From contig NZ_JAQAGY010000001.1 of NCBI RefSeq assembly GCF_027533645.1, forward strand, positions 124,001 to 188,000: a stretch of DNA of 64,000 nucleotides, in the 5' to 3' direction. A program made the translations under genes and the position numbers. The stretch comes from Paenibacillus caseinilyticus. GTDB lineage: Bacteria > Bacillota > Bacilli > Paenibacillales > NBRC-103111. Under the pieces are notes generated by a model. That model had not been told where the DNA came from and made no database searches. It saw only the letters and a list, made by a program, of their open reading frames with translations. Shown here piece after piece: positions 18,997 through 26,565 of this stretch. How positions within the stretch are numbered: the stretch's first letter is position 1; every line of letters begins with the position of its first letter.

Positions 18997-19917
18997 TCAC
19001 CCCTTTACACCGCCGACGGTCATCCCTTGTACGAAGTATTTCTGCAGGAAGGGATAGATGAGCAGAATAGGAACGGTTGCAATGATTGTCATCGTGGCAC
19101 GGATAGAGGTTGGCGTTACCGTGTTGACGTTCCCGCTTTGGGCGAAAACATCGGCGGCCGATTGCGAACCTGCTGTCGTATTGGAGGTTTGGAGGATCTT
19201 CATCAGCTCATACTGCAGTGTGCTCAGATTCAGATTGGATGAGTTGTACAGGAACACATCAAACCAAGAGTTCCACTGTCCTACGGCCACAAATAAAGAC
19301 ACGGTTGCCAGTGCCGGAGTCGTCAGTGGTAAGACAACCCGCCAGAAGGTGGTGAACTCGCCTGCCCCATCGATACGGGCCGATTCAAGGATTCCATCGG
19401 GCAGACCCTCGATGAAGGAACGGATTACGATCATGTTGAACACGCCGATGATCCCTGGAATGATATATACCCAGAACGAATTGAGCAGACTGAGATTTTT
19501 AATTAACAAATAGGTGGGAATCAACCCCCCGCTAAAATACATGGTAAATATGAAAAACATGGTTACGAACTTTCGAAATACATAATCCTGGCGGCTGATC
19601 GTATAAGCCAGCATTGCCGTGCACAATACGGAACTTACAGTTCCGATAACCGTCCGTAGCGCTGAGATGAAAGTGGAATGGTAAATGCTCGATTCCCCAA
19701 AAATATATTTGTAATTCTCCAGCGTCCACATTCGTGGCCAGAGGTAGATACCGCCCTTGATGGCATCATTGGCATCATTTAACGAAACGGCAATCATATT
19801 GACGAAGGGATATAAGGTAACGATCATTAAACATACCATGGAGATGACGTTGCAAGTATCAAACAAACGATCGCCCAAGCCGGAGCTGCGCAGCCGGGAC
19901 GTTTTCCCATATTCCAT
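18997..19917 (-). CDS. CUT1 sugar ABC importer permease, LplC/YtcP type
   Basis: 306 residues with six membrane helices and the inner-membrane EAA loop (ESARIDGAGEFTTFWRVVLPLTTPALA). Length and the C-terminal KYFVQGMTVGGVKG are typical of the LplC/YtcP half of Paenibacillus oligosaccharide importers. The ATG at 19917 has AAAGGAGG nine bases upstream and follows the other permease by 15 bases. No ATPase gene is nearby; such systems usually share one MsmX-type ATPase encoded elsewhere. Confidence 0.93.
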   Translation of the reverse strand: MEYGKTSRLRSSGLGDRLFDTCNVISMVCLMIVTLYPFVNMIAVSLNDANDAIKGGIYLWPRMWTLENYKYIFGESSIYHSTFISALRTVIGTVSSVLCTAMLAYTISRQDYVFRKFVTMFFIFTMYFSGGLIPTYLLIKNLSLLNSFWVYIIPGIIGVFNMIVIRSFIEGLPDGILESARIDGAGEFTTFWRVVLPLTTPALATVSLFVAVGQWNSWFDVFLYNSSNLNLSTLQYELMKILQTSNTTAGSQSAADVFAQSGNVNTVTPTSIRATMTIIATVPILLIYPFLQKYFVQGMTVGGVKG

Positions 19918-19932
19918 GACGGATACCCTCCT

Positions 19933-20955
19933 TTAGAACAACCTGTTTTCACCCATTTTCTTAGCGATAGAGTTGGCGGAGAAGAGGAAAATGAAACTGA
20001 CCAGGGTTTTGAATATGCCGGCAGCCGTTCCGAGGGAAAAGTTGCTCATCGCCATACCATACTTCAACACAAAAATGTCAAGATTCTCCGAATAGTCTAC
20101 ATTCATGCCATTGCCCAGCAAGTATTGGGGTTCAAATCCCGATTCCAATATATTTCCCAGACTCATAATCAACAAGATAATGATAACCGACTTCATTCCC
20201 GGCAGCGTAATATGGCGGATTCGTTGGAACCGGTTCGCACCATCCATTTCAGCCGCCTCATATTGAGCTGGATCAATGGAAGTAATGGCTGCCAAGTAGA
20301 CGATCGTATTCCAACCTACATCCTTCCATACTTCGGAGACTCCGAGGATCCCCCAGAAATATTCCCCTTTCGCCAGCCAAAGCACCGGTTGATCTATCAG
20401 ATTCAGATGCGTCAGCAGTAAGTTGATTATCCCTTCCGGCGACAATACCGTCATTACAATACTTGCCGCCACAACCCATGAAATAAAGTGAGGGAGATAG
20501 CTTACGGTCTGGACAACCCGTTTGAAAAAGATGTTCTTCAATTCGTTTAGCAGAATAGCAAGTGTAATTGCAGTTACAAACCCTAACAACAGCTTGATGG
20601 AGCTCATGACCAAGGTGTTTCTTAGTACCCGGTAGAACGTATTGTCCTGAAAGAGAAAATGAAAGTTAGTCCAGCCGACCCACTCTTGCTCTAAAAGGGC
20701 CTTGGCCGGCCTATATTTCTGGAAAGCCATCGTCCATCCCCAAAGGGGGACATACTTAAAAATAAAAGCCCAGATTACAAAAGGAATGGACATCAAGACA
20801 AGGGCTCTCTGTTGGTGAACACGCTTAAAAAAGAGAGGTGCTTTATTTCTATTCCCTAATCCCGCAATGGCTGCTGAGATTGTGGATTCCTTATGGTTCT
20901 CCACTTGGTGTTTCTCCTTTCCGGTAGCAAAGCGTTCAGAGTCGAAAGGTATCAC
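19933..20955 (-). CDS. CUT1 sugar ABC importer permease, LplB/YteP type
   Basis: 340 residues: an N-terminal cytoplasmic tail of about 50 residues, six membrane helices, and the EAA motif (EAAEMDGANRFQRIRHITLPGMK). The GTG at 20955 has AGGAG seven bases upstream, 15 bases after the binding-protein stop. With the LplC-type partner it forms the heterodimeric channel for the oligosaccharide bound by the lipoprotein encoded just upstream. The xylanase next door suggests xylo-oligosaccharides or aldouronates, an inference from context. Confidence 0.93.
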   Translation of the reverse strand: MIPFDSERFATGKEKHQVENHKESTISAAIAGLGNRNKAPLFFKRVHQQRALVLMSIPFVIWAFIFKYVPLWGWTMAFQKYRPAKALLEQEWVGWTNFHFLFQDNTFYRVLRNTLVMSSIKLLLGFVTAITLAILLNELKNIFFKRVVQTVSYLPHFISWVVAASIVMTVLSPEGIINLLLTHLNLIDQPVLWLAKGEYFWGILGVSEVWKDVGWNTIVYLAAITSIDPAQYEAAEMDGANRFQRIRHITLPGMKSVIIILLIMSLGNILESGFEPQYLLGNGMNVDYSENLDIFVLKYGMAMSNFSLGTAAGIFKTLVSFIFLFSANSIAKKMGENRLF

Positions 20956-20969
20956 GATTCAACTCCTGC

Positions 20970-22658
20970 TTACCACTTGCCAGCTACCCGGTCTTGTACG
21001 GCCTTGGTGATGGTATCCTCATATACCTTCTTGTCCAGTTTGTTCAACTCCGTAATATATTCCTTCCACGTTGTTTCGAATTTATCCTGAGATTCCAGAA
21101 TCAGCTTGGACAAATATTTCTTCTGCAGATCATCAGATTTGGTTGTGAAGATTTGTTCCGGCGAGCCTTGAGGGATATTAATGGACCATGCGGGGAACCA
21201 CTTGCGTTCATCCGGCTTGTTGAAGTAATCACTGAAGGTCTTTGCACCATATGCTTCAAGGATCTTCTTGTCTCCATCGGTATATAATTTCGTTGCTACT
21301 TCCGGCTGGAATGACGGTGTAAAAGCGTTACCGTCCTTTAAAACAGAGTTACCGCCGTAGCGTGGCCAGTCGTATCCGAAATGAGTGAATCCAAATTGGC
21401 GGGACAATTCAGGATCTTCATGGTATTTGCTCTGGTCATCCTTATAGTAGAAACGACCCTTTTCGTCCACACTGTAGGTTTGATCCTTAATTCCCCAGGA
21501 AAGCAGAATCTGATTCTCTTCTTTCAGCATGTTGTCGAAGTACTTAATGATGCGAACCGGGTCTTTGGCATTCACAGTAATCCCCGCACCGTAGTTGTTT
21601 ACAAATCCCGGCGGGTCAATGTACTGATCTTTGATTCCCTTGTCGAATACGATCGGCAATGGCGCATAGCGCTTTTCATCAATACCAGCTTTCTTCAAAT
21701 TCTTGGCAGCATCTCCAACCTGCCATGCGTAGTTAAAGTAGCCGAGAACCCGACCTGAAGCCAGTTTGGCCAGATATTGATCCTTATTCATGGTGAAAGA
21801 CTCAGGATCAAACAACCCCGCTGCATTCATTTCATTCAGCTTCTTAATCCATCGCTTTTGATATTCGGTTCCGGCTACGATCTTTGCTTCATGCGTTTTC
21901 ATATCCACTATGACACCGCCGTCATTTGGATAGCCGGCCAAGTGCATTGCTGGGTTTTGCAAGGTGAAGAAATTGTTAGTTACACCGGCGGATATCGTAA
22001 ATCCTATCGTCTCCTTTCCATCCACCTTCGGATATTTTTCCTTGTACTTTTTGAGTAATTCAAAGTACTCATCAAGGGTCGTAATTTGGGGGTACCCGAA
22101 TTCTTTCAGTACAGAACGCTGAATCCAGAAAGCACCGCTGCCGATATCAGGTTCCGCAATATACCCTTGGTTAGCTGTGAAAGGCAGCGTATAGATTTTC
22201 CCATCCTTAGCCTTCATCTTATCAAAATAAGGTTCATAAACGCGTTTGATATTGGGGCCGTACTTCTCAATCAGCTCATCCAGCGGAATGTAAACTCCCG
22301 CATCCATTAATTTCGCCATCTCGCCACTGGAGCTAATCACATCTGGATAGTCTCCGCTTGCAATCATGACCCCCGCTTTGGTGGCGCTGTCGCCTACTAG
22401 GTATTGCAACTTAAAATCCACACCCGTTTGCTTCTGCAGCTCCTTACCGATCGTTGTTTCACTAGCCATGACATCTTTCTTCCCTTGCGCAAAGAGAAAA
22501 TAAGAGAACGTAACAGGTGTTGTGTGATCTGCTCCCTCAGTTCCAGATGCTTCCCCTGACTCCGGTGCCGCATGGTCCTTACTGCCACTGCATCCTGCCA
22601 TTGTTGCAGCTGCCAGTACGGCCGCCAACCCAGCAGTCCATACTTTACTTCTGTACAT
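20970..22658 (-). CDS. Oligosaccharide-binding lipoprotein of the CUT1 importer (LipO type)
   Basis: About 562 residues with a lipoprotein signal ending at TMAGC (Cys23 from this start). The body matches the large family 1 binding proteins used with LplB/LplC-type permeases. Three in-frame starts are close together (22688, 22667, 22658); GAGGGG lies 11 bases before the last and only two before the middle one, so the last is preferred, with some doubt. The operon order kinase-regulator, binding protein, permease, permease, xylanase resembles the aldouronate-utilisation clusters of Paenibacillus. A cre-like site lies 35 bases upstream. Confidence 0.9.
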   Translation of the reverse strand: MYRSKVWTAGLAAVLAAATMAGCSGSKDHAAPESGEASGTEGADHTTPVTFSYFLFAQGKKDVMASETTIGKELQKQTGVDFKLQYLVGDSATKAGVMIASGDYPDVISSSGEMAKLMDAGVYIPLDELIEKYGPNIKRVYEPYFDKMKAKDGKIYTLPFTANQGYIAEPDIGSGAFWIQRSVLKEFGYPQITTLDEYFELLKKYKEKYPKVDGKETIGFTISAGVTNNFFTLQNPAMHLAGYPNDGGVIVDMKTHEAKIVAGTEYQKRWIKKLNEMNAAGLFDPESFTMNKDQYLAKLASGRVLGYFNYAWQVGDAAKNLKKAGIDEKRYAPLPIVFDKGIKDQYIDPPGFVNNYGAGITVNAKDPVRIIKYFDNMLKEENQILLSWGIKDQTYSVDEKGRFYYKDDQSKYHEDPELSRQFGFTHFGYDWPRYGGNSVLKDGNAFTPSFQPEVATKLYTDGDKKILEAYGAKTFSDYFNKPDERKWFPAWSINIPQGSPEQIFTTKSDDLQKKYLSKLILESQDKFETTWKEYITELNKLDKKVYEDTITKAVQDRVAGKW

Positions 22659-22692
22659 CTGATCCATTTCCCCTCTCGTTTTTCCCATAATC

Positions 22693-22707
22693 TGTACACG
22701 CTTTCAT
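22693..22707 (-). promoter_or_regulatory. Candidate CcpA operator (cre) before the CUT1 importer operon
   Basis: ATGAAAGCGTGTACA on the minus strand matches the cre consensus at all but one position. It lies 35 bases before the assumed start of the binding-protein gene and just after the kinase gene. Confidence 0.55.
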
Positions 22708-22788
22708 TATAACAAGAATAAACTTTGCTGATTAGACAACAAACTTTAGTTCGTAGTATGAAAAGTATATTGAAAAGCGACTACCTTA

Positions 22789-24510
22789 TCATTGATCTGT
22801 GGGTAGAGGCAGCACGATCTCAATATGTGTCCCTTCCCTTTCCACGCTATGGATATGGAAAATAAACCGATCTTGATAGATTAGCTTTAGGCGGTGAAAA
22901 GTATTTTTCATTCCGACTCGTTCTCCCATCACATCGTCTTGAGCGAGGTACTCGCGGATTTCTTCCAATTGTAAAGGGGACATGCCGATTCCATTATCTT
23001 CAAGCGTGAACTTGAGTTTGTTTGACTGAACGCCGATCCGGACACGAATGATCCCCTTCTCCGGCACCGATTCAATCCCATGAATGCTCGAATTTTCAAC
23101 AAATGGAAGGAAAATCATTTTCGGAATCATGAAATGCAATGCATTTTCATCCACCTGAACATCGTATTCCAACTCTTCATCAAACCGGTACTTTTGAATT
23201 TCGAGGAAGCATCGAATGACCTCCAGTTCCTCGCCTACCGTGATCCAATCCCGGGTCCAAGAGATGGATTTACGGAACATTTTGGCCATATTATGTATAA
23301 TATCCGCCGTTTCCTCTTCGCCCTTGATCACGCTTCGCATCCGTATGGATTCCAGGGCATTAAACAGAAAGTGGGGATTAATCTGACTATGCAGGGCATG
23401 GAGCTGGGCACGCTGCTGCTTTAGCTCCAGATCTTTCTTCTGGATATCCGTAAGATAAACGTCGGTGATCAAACTGTCGATGCGCTCGGTCATCCGGTTG
23501 AACTCATTTGTAAGCTGACCGATTTCGTCGCGGCCATTCTCGTGGGGGATGGTCTGAAAGTTTTGGTTCTTAACCTTCTTCATATGCTTGAGTATCCGCA
23601 CAAGACGGAGATGCAGAGACCGGGAGATGGCAGCAATAATAAGGGAAGGTACCACGAAATTAATGCACGCAAGCAAAATAACGAAGGACCCCGACTTTCT
23701 TACTTCATTTAAAACCATTTCTTGATTCATAACCCCATGTAACGTCCAGCCTTCCAGATAATTGATCCCTGTGTAAGTGGTTTGGAATTCTTTAGACTTT
23801 GATGGCAGTGGAATATCTTGAAGCATTACGGTCTGTAAGGCCCAGTTGACATCTGAATCATTGCTGTACTGTACTCTTCCCTGGGGATCTACGAGATACA
23901 CCTTACCATCAAAGCTGTTGCTGCCGAATGATTGGCTGATGTATTTCATGTTTAGATCAACCTTGAGTATTTGATTAAAATCGGTCGTGTAGTTGTCAAG
24001 TCTCTGAATCAGGCTGAAGGATTGATCTGAGCTTATGAGAGTAGGGTAGGGTGCGGAGAATGACTTGAACTCGGAATACCAGCCGGAGCTCTTGATCTCG
24101 TCGGTCAACGGCTCAATGTAGCCAGACAGAATGGTGGGATTATCGGTGTATACTTTATAGGCACTTTGAATAATCCTGTCGGAATTGGAGAATTGCCCTT
24201 TCAAATAAGAATTATAAGCATCCACATAGTCAGATGCCCCATTATAGCGGCGTGCAATATATTCGTTAAAAATGCGGTCGGCATAAAACGAATAGGATAG
24301 TCCAGCGGCTTGGTCAACGATGACTTTAAAGGACTCTCTAATATTTTCTAAAGCCCGATTGGCATCACGGATCTTCTGGTTATGAATATTCGTTGTAGTC
24401 ACATGATAGAAGACGACATTTGTCATCACAATGGGAATGAAGACAGACAGCACATACATGAGGAGCAGTTTGTCGCGTAGTTTCATATGATTGAGATGAA
24501 TGGTTCTCAC
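22789..24510 (-). CDS. Sensor histidine kinase, YesM type, paired with the CUT1 importer
   Basis: 573 residues: membrane helix about 16-36, extracellular Cache-type domain to about residue 275, second helix about 280-300, HAMP (DEIGQLTNEFNRM), His-kinase block with SQINPHFLFNALES and an ATPase domain with N-box PFVENSSIHG and G-box DNGIGM. The GTG at 24510 has GGGGG nine bases upstream. It follows the regulator gene by 16 bases and precedes the importer, so it should sense an extracellular xylan breakdown product and control that operon. Confidence 0.92.
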   Translation of the reverse strand: MRTIHLNHMKLRDKLLLMYVLSVFIPIVMTNVVFYHVTTTNIHNQKIRDANRALENIRESFKVIVDQAAGLSYSFYADRIFNEYIARRYNGASDYVDAYNSYLKGQFSNSDRIIQSAYKVYTDNPTILSGYIEPLTDEIKSSGWYSEFKSFSAPYPTLISSDQSFSLIQRLDNYTTDFNQILKVDLNMKYISQSFGSNSFDGKVYLVDPQGRVQYSNDSDVNWALQTVMLQDIPLPSKSKEFQTTYTGINYLEGWTLHGVMNQEMVLNEVRKSGSFVILLACINFVVPSLIIAAISRSLHLRLVRILKHMKKVKNQNFQTIPHENGRDEIGQLTNEFNRMTERIDSLITDVYLTDIQKKDLELKQQRAQLHALHSQINPHFLFNALESIRMRSVIKGEEETADIIHNMAKMFRKSISWTRDWITVGEELEVIRCFLEIQKYRFDEELEYDVQVDENALHFMIPKMIFLPFVENSSIHGIESVPEKGIIRVRIGVQSNKLKFTLEDNGIGMSPLQLEEIREYLAQDDVMGERVGMKNTFHRLKLIYQDRFIFHIHSVEREGTHIEIVLPLPTDQ

Positions 24511-24526
24511 GTAAAACCGCCCCCGT

Positions 24527-26086
24527 CTATTCTTTTTTTACCAGTTTGTTCCGATATTCCATGGGCGAACACTTTTCCAATTTCTCAAACTGGGTTACGA
24601 AATAGTTTGCATTCTGGATGCCTACTCTTGCCGCAATTTCATACATTCGCAGGTCGGTTTGACGGAGTAATACTTTGGCTTCCTTTACCCGCAGCTCCAA
24701 AAGGTAATCGTTAAAATAGACACCGTAGGTCTTCCGGAAGAGCTGTCCCAGATAGACGGAATTCATATAGAAGTGAGCGGCAATGGATTTGAGGTTTATA
24801 TTGTCCATATAGTGGGAGTCAATATATTTCTTAATTTTCTCGATATCCCCTTTCATGCGCTCCCTGCGCAGCTCTGCAATATTCTCGGCAGCGTCGGAGA
24901 CCATGTGCGTAAAGTGCTCTTTCAACTGCTGGAGACTCCAGGTGTGATATTCCTCTTCCATCGTTTCTAGCAACCGCCGCTGTTCTTCATCGTTACCTTT
25001 CATTTGCTTCATGACCCCCATCACTCGGTTGCTGAAACGGGAGAGCGTGCTGACAACGGCTGGCGGCGTAAATCGCCGTTCATGAAAAGTCTGAAACAAG
25101 CTTTCAATCATTGCCTTACAAGCTGCCTTATTGTTTTCCTCTAACTCTATCAGTAAGGGATCGCAGATGCTTGGGTCAAGAGCGAAGGAATAATGAGGCT
25201 TGTCCTTCACCTGGTCGTATAGAATCACTTCGTTATGACATTCTGCAAACTTGTGTTTGAGTGCCTCATTGGCGCTGAGATAGGACTGTTTGATATGAGT
25301 GATGCACTTCACCGTGTCGCCAGCAAAGAGGGTTACATCACGGTGCGAAAGCGTTGAAATCTCAACCCGGATCGCCTCCAGCGCCTGCGAAAGATCTCTC
25401 CCCCAACAATGAAGCAGATCGGTGCTTAGCAGCATTCCGAATAAGCCGGGTCGCTGTTCAAGTACTGGGATTCTGATTCCGGCTTTCCCGCAGGAACACA
25501 ACATATCCTCGAACATTTTTAGACCAACCTGCGGCAGCCCTGGCGCAGCATGGACCTCTGCAAATACATACAGGTAAGCGGAGATTCCTTCCATGCCCAA
25601 TACCTCGGCATACCACTCCGCATCTTCGTCTTGAAGATTCTCCTTCAGTAACGCTTCGAGAGTAGAAGCGACCGAAAAGCTCCTCCCCGTAAGCGTTGTC
25701 ATTCGTTTCATGCGAATCTTTTCCGCCAGCTTCTTTAGCGTAACTGCCAATTCATTAACATCAATGGGCTTCAGAATATAATCCTGAACCCCGAAACGTA
25801 TGGCTTGTTGAGCATACTTAAAATCATTATAACCACTGATAATAATGAATTCAGGGTCTACTCTCTCCTCTTCTTTTACGCTGCGGATTAGCCCCAGTCC
25901 GTCCAATACCGGCATCATAATGTCGGTAATGATCAGATCTGGCTCGAGGGTGTTGATCATGGCCAACGCATCCCCGCCGTTTTTGGCTTCGCCCACCAAT
26001 GTAAACTTGAACTGCTCCCAGCGGATCAGCTTTTGAAGTCCTTTTCGGACAAATACTTCATCATCCACCAATAAAACCTTAAACAT
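24527..26086 (-). CDS. Response regulator, YesN/AraC type, paired with the CUT1 importer
   Basis: 519 residues. The receiver domain has VDDE and phospho-acceptor Asp55 in LIITDIMMP; the C-terminal 100 residues hold the AraC double helix-turn-helix (INLKSIAAHFYMNSVYLGQLF and IAARVGIQNANYFVTQFEK). The ATG at 26086 is preceded by AAGGAGG at seven bases. It is the first gene of the locus. The kinase gene begins 16 bases after its stop. Its likely target is the promoter of the LipO-LplB-LplC genes 3.4 kb downstream. Confidence 0.93.
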   Translation of the reverse strand: MFKVLLVDDEVFVRKGLQKLIRWEQFKFTLVGEAKNGGDALAMINTLEPDLIITDIMMPVLDGLGLIRSVKEEERVDPEFIIISGYNDFKYAQQAIRFGVQDYILKPIDVNELAVTLKKLAEKIRMKRMTTLTGRSFSVASTLEALLKENLQDEDAEWYAEVLGMEGISAYLYVFAEVHAAPGLPQVGLKMFEDMLCSCGKAGIRIPVLEQRPGLFGMLLSTDLLHCWGRDLSQALEAIRVEISTLSHRDVTLFAGDTVKCITHIKQSYLSANEALKHKFAECHNEVILYDQVKDKPHYSFALDPSICDPLLIELEENNKAACKAMIESLFQTFHERRFTPPAVVSTLSRFSNRVMGVMKQMKGNDEEQRRLLETMEEEYHTWSLQQLKEHFTHMVSDAAENIAELRRERMKGDIEKIKKYIDSHYMDNINLKSIAAHFYMNSVYLGQLFRKTYGVYFNDYLLELRVKEAKVLLRQTDLRMYEIAARVGIQNANYFVTQFEKLEKCSPMEYRNKLVKKE

Positions 26087-26527
26087 ATCCTGGCCTCCTT
26101 CTGAAGACTGTTGAATAGTAATCGCTTTATTCGTATTACGGAAGAGATGACTACGAAAGAAATGGGTATGGGATAAATCATACGGTAATACCCGTTCATC
26201 CGCATTTCGCTCCGACCCCCTGTCTCTTCATGATATCACTATACCCCCTATACGTTTTCAAAAAGGGAAGCAGATGAAGAATAAGCGATAATCGGCATCC
26301 CTGGTACATTACAAATATCATTAGGAGAACTGAACTGTCAATAATTCACTTTTGTTTTCTATCATCCATATATTGCGTTTGTATAACCTGCAAGAGATAT
26401 CAATTTTCAAATAAACTTGGTTTACAAAGAAAAACACTGTGGTACGGCAGTAAACACCTCTGCCAACCGCAATGTATATTTATTCATATTTATACATATT
26501 AATGTATTTTTGTGTTATAAAATCTGC
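26087..26527. other. AT-rich intergenic stretch at the edge of the xylan locus
   Basis: About 440 bases with no credible gene on either strand. It is visibly richer in A and T than both sides and contains short inverted repeats around 26476-26512. It should hold the promoter of the regulator gene at 26086, but I could not single out a convincing pair of hexamers. It also marks the change to GC-rich sequence. Confidence 0.5.
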
Positions 26528-26555
26528 AAAAAAAAAAAGAGGCCCGAAGGCCTCT
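26528..26555 (-). terminator. Intrinsic terminator of nrdJ
   Basis: The stem AGAGGCC/GGCCTCT with a four-base CGAA loop (TTCG on the minus strand) is followed on the minus strand by an 11-base T-run. It begins 11 bases after the nrdJ stop codon. Confidence 0.95.
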
Positions 26556-26565
26556 CATCTAAAAC

